A stretch of 64,000 nucleotides of DNA, from the NCBI GenBank assembly GCA_944323285.1, contig CALURV010000008.1, forward strand, positions 103,203 to 167,202, read 5' to 3'. The translations under genes were made by a program, and so were the position numbers. The stretch comes from Candidatus Gastranaerophilales bacterium (GTDB lineage: Bacteria > Cyanobacteriota > Vampirovibrionia > Gastranaerophilales > Gastranaerophilaceae). This document shows positions 26,802-35,267 of this stretch, piece by piece (the first letter of the stretch is position 1; the number at the start of each line of letters is the position of its first letter). The notes under the pieces are model-generated. The model made no database searches. It saw nothing but the letters and a program-made list of their open reading frames with translations, and was not told the origin of the DNA.

Positions 26802-28183
26802 TATTCAGCCGTTTTATTTTCTCTTACTAAAACTGTTATTATAGCTGCCATTGTCCAGAAAATATATTGAACTTGGGGTCTAAAATATATTGTATCAACA
26901 AAGCCATGTATCATTACCCCTATTATTGCAATAAATCCAACAGCTAATAATATTTTATAATTCAAATCTTTGCTTTTTATGAAATATTTTATTGCAGAAC
27001 TTAAAAGAATATATAAAAACAAAATATATGCAATTAATGATAGTATTCCGCTTTCAACAGCCATTTCCAAAAATACACAATAACAGCTTAAAGCATCAAA
27101 ACCTGAAAGCATATAAAGCCCATAGATTTCTCTAAAGACTTTATTTCCAACACCTATTCCATATAACCAATTATCTTGAAACATTTGAACTGCTGAATTA
27201 TATACATTTATTCTAAAAGATGTTGAAGAATCACCCCTAAAAATAAAAATAGACATTAATCTTTGAAAAATAGCATGATTTATTACTAAAAATCCGACAA
27301 CACATGTACATAATGCAGCAAACCCACTTTTCCACATTATTTTTAGCTTTTCTACATTTACATCAAAAAATACCATTCTAAAAGAAGCAACAATATACGA
27401 TAACATCATTACAAATAAAGCAACATATGCTCCTCGGCACCCTGTTAAAAATATTGTCAAAAATGATATAAACATAGCTAAAAAACTTGGAATTAAAATA
27501 TATTTATACCATTTATTTTTTTTAATATTTATAAGCAGTATACTAAAAATGCCAACAACACAAGAAACGCCAGCTATTAAATACCCGCCCAGTAAATTTG
27601 GATTATATGGTTTTAATGTACCATATACTCTTGATATTACATCTTCAGGATTTACATAACTTGTATCCTGCCAGGTTGATATACTCTCTACCCCAAATAT
27701 ATTTTGAAATATTCCGACTATGCTTTCAAATGACACTAAGGCAGCTATAAAACCTATTAGTATAATCAGATATTTTTGATTTGTTTTTAAAAATTGACAC
27801 AATGCAAAATAAAAACTTATATATATAAATGTTTTCATAAATCCATATAAACTTTGAATTTGCATTGATGAAGTAAAATTGGTTATAAAACATATAAATA
27901 AATATATTAAAAGATAAAAATTACAATGTTCTAATTCCAATTTTTCACCTTTTGTAATCAGAACTTTAAAGACAACAAGTATTATCGGCAAAATAGAAAT
28001 TATACCTATTATTTCAGTTGAACAAAATATTGATATCAAATATGTTAATAAAATTGCAAATAAAATAAATGTATCAATATTAAGAAGAAAAAAACTATTT
28101 TTTCTTATATCATCTGTCTTATTTTGAATATTATCTATTAAGTAATTAATTAAATTATATATTTTAGAATCTAAAAGTTTCAT
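26801..28183 (-). CDS. O-antigen ligase/polymerase family membrane protein
   Basis: A 460-residue protein with about eleven membrane segments and a long periplasmic loop. It has FLTGCRGAYVALFVMML and IGVGNKVFREIYGLYM, matching the Wzy_C (O-antigen ligase) domain with its conserved Arg and the loop before the next helix. Such proteins join polyprenyl-linked glycans to lipid A core or polymerise O units. It follows DUF4330 and rfaE1 and precedes sucC. Ligase and polymerase roles cannot be separated by sequence alone. Confidence 0.85.
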   Translation of the reverse strand: MKLLDSKIYNLINYLIDNIQNKTDDIRKNSFFLLNIDTFILFAILLTYLISIFCSTEIIGIISILPIILVVFKVLITKGEKLELEHCNFYLLIYLFICFITNFTSSMQIQSLYGFMKTFIYISFYFALCQFLKTNQKYLIILIGFIAALVSFESIVGIFQNIFGVESISTWQDTSYVNPEDVISRVYGTLKPYNPNLLGGYLIAGVSCVVGIFSILLINIKKNKWYKYILIPSFLAMFISFLTIFLTGCRGAYVALFVMMLSYIVASFRMVFFDVNVEKLKIMWKSGFAALCTCVVGFLVINHAIFQRLMSIFIFRGDSSTSFRINVYNSAVQMFQDNWLYGIGVGNKVFREIYGLYMLSGFDALSCYCVFLEMAVESGILSLIAYILFLYILLSSAIKYFIKSKDLNYKILLAVGFIAIIGVMIHGFVDTIYFRPQVQYIFWTMAAIITVLVRENKTAE

Positions 28184-28197
28184 TATTAATTTTTATA

Positions 28198-28692
28198 TTA
28201 TTGAACCTCTTGAACATTAGAAATAGTACCAGTATATTTATATTTTGGTCCTTCAATAACAACGGGGATGCCCATTTTAATTTTATTACCGCCTGCAACA
28301 TATCCATCCGTAGTTTTCTTTGCAGTATCTTCTAACCTAACAACAAAATCATATAAATTCGGCATTGAAATATCATCTGCTATTAAAAAACCTTTTTCAT
28401 TATTGGCAGGTATTATAATTTTTCTTTGACTTACATCCATTCCAACAATTTTTAACTTTGTATAAGGTACATTTCTTATTGTTATAAAAGCATCTTCACC
28501 AATTTTAAAAGGTGATTCGGTATCAGAAATAGTCACCCCTCTAAAAAATACTTCAAATTGAATTTTCGCTTCTTTTTCTATAGGAAGATTAGAGAAGTTT
28601 TTCTTTTTAAATACTGCCAATGTTCCAATTACAACTAAAATTATTATAAATAAAATTATTATATAATCTGTTATTTTTAATTTCTTTAACAT
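28198..28692 (-). CDS. DUF4330-like membrane-anchored protein
   Basis: A 164-residue protein with one N-terminal membrane helix (DYIIILFIIILVVIGTLAVF) and a beta-rich extracytoplasmic domain (IQFEVFFRGVTISDTESPF, VVIEGPKYKYTGTI). This fits DUF4330, whose function is unknown. A strong AAGGAG precedes the ATG. Its place between rfaE1 and the O-antigen ligase suggests an envelope-glycan role. Confidence 0.7.
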   Translation of the reverse strand: MLKKLKITDYIIILFIIILVVIGTLAVFKKKNFSNLPIEKEAKIQFEVFFRGVTISDTESPFKIGEDAFITIRNVPYTKLKIVGMDVSQRKIIIPANNEKGFLIADDISMPNLYDFVVRLEDTAKKTTDGYVAGGNKIKMGIPVVIEGPKYKYTGTISNVQEVQ

Positions 28693-28702
28693 AGAAAACT
28701 CC

Positions 28703-29737
28703 TTATACTCTTATTGTAAAACTTTTAAAATCCATCTTTTCTAAAACAGATTTTAAAACATTAACTGTTGTTGTGGCACAGCCAAAATAACGAATAACAA
28801 TACTTGCAGCAAGATTACCAATGATAGCCGCATCTTTTTTACTTAATCCTGCAGCTAAAGCAAGAGTATATGTAGCAACAACGGTATCACCGGCACCTGT
28901 TACATCAAAAACATCAGTTTTATTAAATACCGGAATTTTAACAAAACTGCCATTCTTTTCGAACAATGCCATCCCATCACCGCCAAGTGTTATCAAAGCA
29001 GAATCTGCATTCGTTTTATTTATAAGTTCTTTTCCTGCTTTTTCTAATGTTTCTGTATCTTTTATAAAAAATCCAACAAATTTTTCGCTATCCGGCTGAT
29101 TTGGTGTCATGGATGTAACTCCTTGAAATCTGTCCAAATCTTTTTGAGAATCTACTACTATAATCTTATTATATTTTTTGCAAAGCTCAATTGCTTTTTT
29201 TATAACTCTATCGGTTAATAATCCAATATTATAATCTGATAATATAACTGCATCGTGCAACGGAATTGCTTTTTCCATTTGCTCTAATATTTTTTCTTCT
29301 GTTTCTTTAGATAATGGATCTATTGTTTCTCTATCTATTCTTACAATTTGCTGGGTAACAGATTGTGAGCAAGAACCTGATATTCTTGTTTTTACAGTTG
29401 TAGCTCTCTTTGTATCTTCTACCATATATTCTGTATTTATATTTGACTTTTTAAATGCACTTAATAATATAGGCGCATAATAATCATTACCGTAAGTTCC
29501 TATTACACTAACTTTACCGTTATTTAAAGATGCAATATTATTAGCAGCATTAGATGCAGCACCTAAAATTATTTTGGTATTATAATGTCTTAATATTAAA
29601 ACAGGAGCTTCTCGGCTCATTCTATCTGTTGTACCATATATCATCTCATCTATTGCCATATCGCCAATTACTAAAACTGATGGTTTTGTTATTTTTTCAA
29701 GACTATTTATCAGTTCTTCTTTATCAGCTGTAAACAT
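28703..29737 (-). CDS. rfaE1: Heptose-7-phosphate kinase domain protein (RfaE1/HldE N-terminal type)
   Basis: A 344-residue PfkB-family sugar kinase. It begins VLVIGDMAIDEMIYG and has SREAPVLIL, LGAASNAANNIASL and the C-terminal ATP/anion-hole motif VFDVTGAGDTVVATYTLALA. These are the features of the heptose kinase half of HldE. The adenylyltransferase half is a separate gene at 41452, so the function is split. It phosphorylates D-glycero-D-manno-heptose 7-phosphate for lipopolysaccharide core. GGAG precedes the ATG. It is first of a five-gene operon ending with sucD. Confidence 0.9.
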   Translation of the reverse strand: MFTADKEELINSLEKITKPSVLVIGDMAIDEMIYGTTDRMSREAPVLILRHYNTKIILGAASNAANNIASLNNGKVSVIGTYGNDYYAPILLSAFKKSNINTEYMVEDTKRATTVKTRISGSCSQSVTQQIVRIDRETIDPLSKETEEKILEQMEKAIPLHDAVILSDYNIGLLTDRVIKKAIELCKKYNKIIVVDSQKDLDRFQGVTSMTPNQPDSEKFVGFFIKDTETLEKAGKELINKTNADSALITLGGDGMALFEKNGSFVKIPVFNKTDVFDVTGAGDTVVATYTLALAAGLSKKDAAIIGNLAASIVIRYFGCATTTVNVLKSVLEKMDFKSFTIRV

Positions 29738-29818
29738 ATATCTTCTCCAATTTGTATTATTATGCTAAATCATTTATACTTTATTATAGTAACATAAAAT
29801 TATATCATAGATTTATTC

Positions 29819-30451
29819 ATGAACATTATAAAAGATAAAGATTCAAAAGTTTCATTTATTGGCATTTCTTTAGGTGGATTAAGTACAATAGAATCAGCCG
29901 CCGCCATATTAGACAGAAATTTAAACATTATAATGCTTGATAAACTTTTTTCTATGAATGATGTAAAATATTTTCTTAATAATTTTGCAGGAAAACAAAA
30001 TTCTATCATTATGATTTCTATTCCAGAAAATGAAATTATGATTAGCAGTAAATGGAAATATAATTCAAGAACTTATCATCCTGTAAATTTAAATACACAT
30101 ATGTTAAATAGAGATGACTGGACAAATAGGTTCTCATCAAGAGGCAGTGAATATTTTAATGAATTAAAAGAAAATGGCTTTGATATTTTTCGTTTTGATA
30201 TTGAAAATATGAAAAACTTTTTTGGAAATGGCTTTGCTTTTAGAGAAAGAACTCCCATCGATTGTAAAGCCTTACAGGATACATTAAGAATTAAATATAA
30301 TATGAGAGAACTACCGGTAAATATGCTTCCTATTGCACAATTAGAGGCAATTTTAGGTGCTATTTTAGCTCAAAAAATTGCTATTAGTGATAATTTATTT
30401 AAATACAAAAAATTGGGTTCTTTTGATAATTTGGAAATTTTGGGAATTTAA
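29819..30451 (+). CDS. Hypothetical protein, possible RNase H-like fold (DUF429-like)
   Basis: A 210-residue protein. A first strand and turn (VSFIGISLGGLSTIESAAA), a second strand (LNIIMLDKLF), and IIMISIPENEI are reminiscent of the RNase H-like fold of DUF429 proteins. So is the C-terminal helix MLPIAQLEAILGAILAQKIA. Acidic residues usual in active nucleases are not clearly present. The start has no good ribosome binding site. It is divergent from rfaE1 with 81 bases between and sits 21 bases before the membrane protein at 30473. Confidence 0.5.
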   Translation: MNIIKDKDSKVSFIGISLGGLSTIESAAAILDRNLNIIMLDKLFSMNDVKYFLNNFAGKQNSIIMISIPENEIMISSKWKYNSRTYHPVNLNTHMLNRDDWTNRFSSRGSEYFNELKENGFDIFRFDIENMKNFFGNGFAFRERTPIDCKALQDTLRIKYNMRELPVNMLPIAQLEAILGAILAQKIAISDNLFKYKKLGSFDNLEILGI

Positions 30452-30472
30452 AAAATAAATAGGGTAAATATA

Positions 30473-31162
30473 ATGGAATCATCTAATTTAATTTCTATAG
30501 TTTTATACTTTTTTATAATGGCAATAACGATTTTTATTATAATTTATGCATCTCTGCAAATTAGAAATTACAACGATATAGTTACTACTGAATATACAAC
30601 AACTAAAAAAATTCAACTAATAAAATGGTGTATTATCATCTTATTATGCATTTGGTTATTCTTTTTCTTTTATAAACAAATTTTCAATGAAATTAATTCT
30701 AATACCGAAATATCAAACAATAAAAATAAAATGATTTTAAGTAACTTACAAAAATCCTTAGCAATAAAAATAAGTGATTTTGATGAAAAGATATTTATAA
30801 ATAAAGAAGAATTAATTCAAGAATTGATTTTCGGAAGCAATATTAAAAAATTATATTATTATGAAACAGGTACTATTCCAGCTTCAGAATTTACACAAGA
30901 AGAAATTAATCTATACAATCTAAAAGAATTTCAAAATAATCCAACAATTCTATTTAATAATGGTATTTTAATGTCTATAATTAAATTTGAACAAGGATGC
31001 AATAATATTGATACAGACAACATTGAAAATTCTGATTGTATAATTGAAGCTGATGCAAATAATTTTTCACCACCAAACATAAGAGGAGAAGATAGAGCTC
31101 TTTTCGCAATAAACGGAAATTACAATATCATAAAAACAGATATGGATTTCTTTAATGAATAG
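30473..31162 (+). CDS. Two-helix membrane protein with pseudopilin-like C-terminus
   Basis: A 229-residue protein with two N-terminal membrane segments (ISIVLYFFIMAITIFIIIYA; WCIIILLCIWLFFFFY). The extracytoplasmic domain ends in a motif: Cys, then SDCIIEADANNFSPPNIRGE, then DRALFAI. Similar Cys..Cys..DxN..PN..GxD endings occur in type IV pilin and pseudopilin-like proteins. No prepilin peptidase site is evident at the N-terminus. Function unknown. Repeat copy F begins 15 bases after its stop. Confidence 0.55.
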   Translation: MESSNLISIVLYFFIMAITIFIIIYASLQIRNYNDIVTTEYTTTKKIQLIKWCIIILLCIWLFFFFYKQIFNEINSNTEISNNKNKMILSNLQKSLAIKISDFDEKIFINKEELIQELIFGSNIKKLYYYETGTIPASEFTQEEINLYNLKEFQNNPTILFNNGILMSIIKFEQGCNNIDTDNIENSDCIIEADANNFSPPNIRGEDRALFAINGNYNIIKTDMDFFNE

Positions 31163-31177
31163 ATTTTTAATTATTTA

Positions 31178-31294
31178 ATTTAGTATCGCACTTTGTTAGC
31201 GAGAATGACTCGGTAACAAAGTACTCACCTTTTAAAAACACCACTCGAAAAAATTCACTCACTCTTTCAGCTTATCGTGAATTTTTTCTCGGAC
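31178..31294 (-). repeat. Dispersed two-hairpin repeat, copy F; apical hairpin inverted; encodes the Hcp C-terminus
   Basis: A short form between convergent genes. It differs from every other copy: the distal hairpin interior reads TTAGCGAGAATGACTCGGTAA where the other minus-oriented copies read TTACCGAGTCATCCTCGCTAA. The stem-loop is therefore inverted relative to its flanks. Its other end contains the last codons (SEKKFTIS) and TGA of hcp. Confidence 0.92.
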
Positions 31295-32829
31295 AAATTA
31301 TTTAAAATTTCTTCTAAATCATCGTCTGCATTTGTTATTTGGCTTATTTTATATTTATCAACAAGTATACTTAAAACATTCTGAGAAATAAAAGCAGGCA
31401 ATGTTGGTCCAAGTTTTATATTTTTTATACCCAAATATAAAAGAGTCAATAAAATACAAACTGCTTTTTGTTCATACCAAGAAAGTATAAGCGATAATGG
31501 CAATTCATTAATACTGCAATTAAATACTTTTGAAAGTTCCATTACTATTTTTATAGCGGAATATGCATCATTACACTGGCCCAAATCTAATAACCTTGGA
31601 ATTCCATCTATTTCACCTAAATCCATATCATTAAACCTGTATTTACCACAAGCAAGTGTTAATATTATTGCATCTTTCGGCGTTCTTTTTACAAACTCTG
31701 TATAATAATTTCTTCCTGTTTTAGCCCCATCACAACCGCCAACAAGAAAAATATGTTTTATCTTTCCTTCTTTAATAGCATTAACAATTTTATCTGCTAT
31801 TGATAATATACTACTATGAGCATAGCCCACAGTTAAAACATCTCCGCCATTTATTCCTGTCATTTTTTTATTTTCACTATACCCTTTTAATTCTATAGCT
31901 TTATTTATTATCTGAGTAAAATCTTTATCTTTTCCTATGTGAATTACATTAGGATATTCAACCAATGATGTTGTAAACACCCTATCTTTATAACTATCTT
32001 TAACTGGCATTATACAATTTGTAGTAAATAAAATCGGAGCAGGAAGATTATCAAATTCATTTTGTTGATTTTGCCAAGCCGTTCCATAATTACCCTTTAA
32101 ATGTTTATATCCTTTTAACTTTGGATATCCATGACAAGGAAGCATTTCACCATGTGTATATATATTAATTCCTTTATCTTTAGTTTGTTCCAATAATAAT
32201 TCTAAATCTTTTAAATCGTGTCCTGTTACTACTATAAAAGGACCTTTTTCTATATTCGTAGTAACTTTTATGGGCACAGGACTTCCATAACTTTGGGTAT
32301 TTGCCTTATCTAAAAGCTCCATACAAATTAAATTAATTTTTCCTGTTTTTAAGACTAATTCTAATAATTCATCTTTATCTTGATTTTTAGCAATAGCATT
32401 AAGTGATTCAAAAAAGAAATCTTCAATTTCCACATTTTTATAACCTAAAATATTCGAATGGTAATAATACGCAGCAACTCCTTTTATACCAAATAAAATT
32501 AATGACTTTAAACTTCTGATATCTTCATCCCTTGTCCATATTGAATTTATATCAAAACTTTCTTCACAATCTATTAATTCTCTTACTTTTTTTATCATAG
32601 AGAAAATTGAATCATTATCAAAGTTTACATTGGTTACAGTAGTAAAAAGAGACTCTACAATAAGTTTAACCGTTTCATCATTCTTATTATTACAACAAGC
32701 AAGCTTTACAATACTATTAATTAGTTCATCTTGTAAATTAGCAGTATCTGAAGTTTTACCACAAGTTCCATTTACTGTGCAGCCAGTAACTTTTACCGTT
32801 TGTTCACATTGAAAACAAAACATATTCAT
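31267..32829 (-). CDS. hcp: Hybrid cluster protein (hydroxylamine reductase-like)
   Basis: A 520-residue protein with the N-terminal 4Fe-4S motif at Cys5, Cys8, Cys17 and Cys23 (Cx2Cx8Cx5C), the spacing of the anaerobe-type class I Hcp. It also has VVTGHDLKDLE, THGEMLPCHGYPKLK, HIFLVGGCDGAKTGRNYYTE and LDLGQCNDAYSA, which carry the hybrid-cluster ligands. Hcp protects anaerobes from nitric oxide and nitrosative stress and can reduce hydroxylamine. The C-terminal SEKKFTIS and stop come from dispersed repeat copy F, exactly as in SucD. Repeat copy G lies just upstream. Confidence 0.95.
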   Translation of the reverse strand: MNMFCFQCEQTVKVTGCTVNGTCGKTSDTANLQDELINSIVKLACCNNKNDETVKLIVESLFTTVTNVNFDNDSIFSMIKKVRELIDCEESFDINSIWTRDEDIRSLKSLILFGIKGVAAYYYHSNILGYKNVEIEDFFFESLNAIAKNQDKDELLELVLKTGKINLICMELLDKANTQSYGSPVPIKVTTNIEKGPFIVVTGHDLKDLELLLEQTKDKGINIYTHGEMLPCHGYPKLKGYKHLKGNYGTAWQNQQNEFDNLPAPILFTTNCIMPVKDSYKDRVFTTSLVEYPNVIHIGKDKDFTQIINKAIELKGYSENKKMTGINGGDVLTVGYAHSSILSIADKIVNAIKEGKIKHIFLVGGCDGAKTGRNYYTEFVKRTPKDAIILTLACGKYRFNDMDLGEIDGIPRLLDLGQCNDAYSAIKIVMELSKVFNCSINELPLSLILSWYEQKAVCILLTLLYLGIKNIKLGPTLPAFISQNVLSILVDKYKISQITNADDDLEEILNNLSEKKFTIS

Positions 32830-32868
32830 ATTTCTTCCTTTTTTAAAAATAAAATACCTTAAAATTTA

Positions 32869-32985
32869 ATCTAGTATCGCACTTTGTTACCGAGTCATCC
32901 TCGCTGACAAAGTACTCACCTTTTAAAAACGCCTCTCGAAAAAATTCACTCACACTTTCAACTTTTCGTGAATTTTTTCTCGGAC
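32869..32985 (-). repeat. Dispersed two-hairpin repeat, copy G (short form)
   Basis: It lies between the 5' end of hcp and the 3' end of pfp (tandem minus-strand genes), so hcp is flanked by copies on both sides (F and G). Confidence 0.9.
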
Positions 32986-33036
32986 AAAATTTATATTAAT
33001 CAAAAATAACATAAAAAATATGCCCCATTAGAATAA

Positions 33037-33070
33037 AAAAAAACCTGCTTTATAAAAAGCAGGTTTTTTA
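33037..33070 (-). terminator. Hairpin terminator of pfp
   Basis: AAAAAACCTGCTTT and AAAGCAGGTTTTTT arms pair, with an A8 tract on the plus strand that becomes a U-tract for the minus-strand pfp transcript. It lies 17 bases past the pfp stop. Confidence 0.88.
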
Positions 33071-33086
33071 TTCATTATTTTCTTTT

Positions 33087-34766
33087 TTATACAGTTGTTA
33101 ATTTTGCTGCGTTTTCAAGCCTTAAAGTTTCTGTCGTTATATCACAAACACTTGAAGGTCCAAAGTATTGAATAGCACCCGGATAAATATATTTATCTTC
33201 CATTGCCCATACTTCTCTATTCATTTCAAGTTCTTTAAATACAGGTCCATCTAATTCTACAAGTGCTTTCTTTATAACAGGTTTAAATTGACCGTGTCTT
33301 TTTTTTTTTTTTTTCATCATAGTTAATGGAACACCTCCTGCAACCCATTTCAATGCCGGAGCTGAAAGATTTTTAACAGATGATAAATAACCTGTTAAGC
33401 CAAATTTCAATAATGCAAAGGCATTATAACCCAATGAATAACAATAATCAGCATCAAAATTAGATGGAAATGCACATCTTCCTTCATAACCGAAGAAATG
33501 ACATTGAGCTGAGAATTTACCTTTGAAGTTTCCTTCTTTTTTCATTTCTTCTAATTTTTGACTTACCATTTCTATTAATAACTTTTCTGTTTCTATTTTT
33601 GAAACTTGTACATTTCCATGTGGATCTCTATCCATTAATAATTGTTGTTTAATCATTGTAGGAAGTGAAGCAAATACTGAAGAATCTTCACCATTTAATT
33701 TGCTTTCAATTATGCTAAACTTAGTATTTTCATCAGCTGATTTATATGTTGAATCATTTTCTAATACAGCTAATACATCATTTAAATTTGAAATCATTGA
33801 TTTTATTTCAGGAATAAATTCAATTAACCCTTCAGGTATTAAAGCAATACCAAAATTTTTACCTAAATCGGCTCTTTTTGAAACTATTTGAGAAATATAA
33901 TCAACAATTTGTTTTAATGACATTTTCTTTTCTTCAACTTCTTCTGAAATCAAAGTTATATTAGGTTGTGTTTGAAGAGCAACTTCTAAACCGACGTGAG
34001 TAGCACTTCTTCCCATTAATTTAATAAAATGCCAATATTTTTTTGCAGAATTTGCATCTCTTAAAATATTTCCTATTAATTCTGCATATGTCTTTGTTGC
34101 AGTATCGAAACCAAATGAAATTTCAATTTGATCATTTTTTAAATCACCGTCTATTGTTTTAGGACATCCGATAACTTGAATACCAGCATTGTTTTTAACA
34201 AACCATTCTGCTAATAATGCCGCATTGGTATTAGAATCATCTCCGCCTATTATAACAATTCCTGTTATATCTAAATCTTTACATACTTTTAATGCTTTTT
34301 GGAATTGTTCTTCTGTTTCAAGTTTTGTTCTTCCTGAACCTATAATATCAAATCCACCTGTATTTCTATAATCATCAATTTTTTCATCTGTAAATTCTAT
34401 ATATTTACCTTCTATAATTCCAGATGGACCACCTAAAAATCCATAAAGTTTATTTTGAGGATTTGCCTGTTTTAAAGCATCATATAAACCTGCTATTACA
34501 TTATGCCCTCCTGGTGCTTGCCCACCTGATAAAATTACTCCTACATTACTTTTTTCCGGAACTATTTTTTCAGGAGTCTTTTTAAATGTAACAATTGGCT
34601 TTCCATATATATTTGAGAACAATTCTTTTATTTGTTCCGTATCTTTAACACATTCTGTTTTATTACCTTCAACCAATTCTAAATTATTTATGCCACCTGC
34701 TAATGATTCAGGCAGTTTTGGCTGGTATTTTAATCTTTCGATTTGTAGTGAAGAAAGTTCTTTCAT
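33087..34766 (-). CDS. pfp: Diphosphate-dependent 6-phosphofructokinase
   Basis: A long PFP-type phosphofructokinase of about 559 residues. [18 protein letters not shown] is the phosphate loop. [15 protein letters not shown] carries the GGDD in place of the GGDG of ATP enzymes, and [11 protein letters not shown] carries the Lys typical of pyrophosphate use. [11 protein letters not shown] and [13 protein letters not shown] follow. It converts fructose 6-phosphate to the 1,6-bisphosphate reversibly with pyrophosphate. The ATG at 34766 ([19 protein letters not shown]) with GGAG upstream is preferred to an in-frame GTG at 34817. A run of 16 A on the coding strand (33299-33314) encodes [10 protein letters not shown]. 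Confidence 0.95.
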   Translation of the reverse strand: MKELSSLQIERLKYQPKLPESLAGGINNLELVEGNKTECVKDTEQIKELFSNIYGKPIVTFKKTPEKIVPEKSNVGVILSGGQAPGGHNVIAGLYDALKQANPQNKLYGFLGGPSGIIEGKYIEFTDEKIDDYRNTGGFDIIGSGRTKLETEEQFQKALKVCKDLDITGIVIIGGDDSNTNAALLAEWFVKNNAGIQVIGCPKTIDGDLKNDQIEISFGFDTATKTYAELIGNILRDANSAKKYWHFIKLMGRSATHVGLEVALQTQPNITLISEEVEEKKMSLKQIVDYISQIVSKRADLGKNFGIALIPEGLIEFIPEIKSMISNLNDVLAVLENDSTYKSADENTKFSIIESKLNGEDSSVFASLPTMIKQQLLMDRDPHGNVQVSKIETEKLLIEMVSQKLEEMKKEGNFKGKFSAQCHFFGYEGRCAFPSNFDADYCYSLGYNAFALLKFGLTGYLSSVKNLSAPALKWVAGGVPLTMMKKKKKRHGQFKPVIKKALVELDGPVFKELEMNREVWAMEDKYIYPGAIQYFGPSSVCDITTETLRLENAAKLTTV

Positions 34767-34901
34767 TAATTTATTACTCCATTCTTTTTGTACCACTATA
34801 TATTTAGATTGTATCACAAAATTATTTTATCAATCTAAATTACTCCTAAAGGTATTTTCTTTGTTTCATTTTTTATAAATACTTAAAGCAAAGGATATTT
34901 T

Positions 34902-35258
34902 ATGAGAAAAATTATTATATTTATGTTTTTATCAATTATATTTTCAAGTTTAAATATTTCTTTAGCTTTTGAATATTCACAAGAAGATAAAGATATTTTC
35001 TATGATGCTTTTTTAGAAGGCTATTTTACAGAAATGGAAAAATCTATAAATAATCTAAATATAGAACAAGAAAAAAAAGACAATTTTATACAAAACCTCA
35101 AGAAAAGAACAAATAGAAACGAATTAATTAATTCTTCTTGGAATTGTATACAAAAATTTCCTATAGAAAAAATCGTAGAAGCATCTGTTATTTGTACATA
35201 TTCTTGGACTCAAAAACAAATTGAAAGTAATAAAGATTTATTTGATATGCTTAAATAA
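34902..35258 (+). CDS. Small exported protein of unknown function
   Basis: A 118-residue protein with a signal peptide (IIIFMFLSIIFSSLNISLAF) and a helical, charged mature part. The mature part contains two cysteines (SSWNCIQKF and EASVICTYSW) that could form a disulfide in the periplasm. No family is recognised. It stands alone between divergent pfp and convergent radical SAM genes. Confidence 0.6.
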   Translation: MRKIIIFMFLSIIFSSLNISLAFEYSQEDKDIFYDAFLEGYFTEMEKSINNLNIEQEKKDNFIQNLKKRTNRNELINSSWNCIQKFPIEKIVEASVICTYSWTQKQIESNKDLFDMLK

Positions 35259-35267
35259 ATTTTATAT

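Noticed and set aside
33299..33314. pfp as a frameshifted pseudogene
   Set aside because: Despite the A16 run, the frame is intact on both sides and all catalytic motifs are present.
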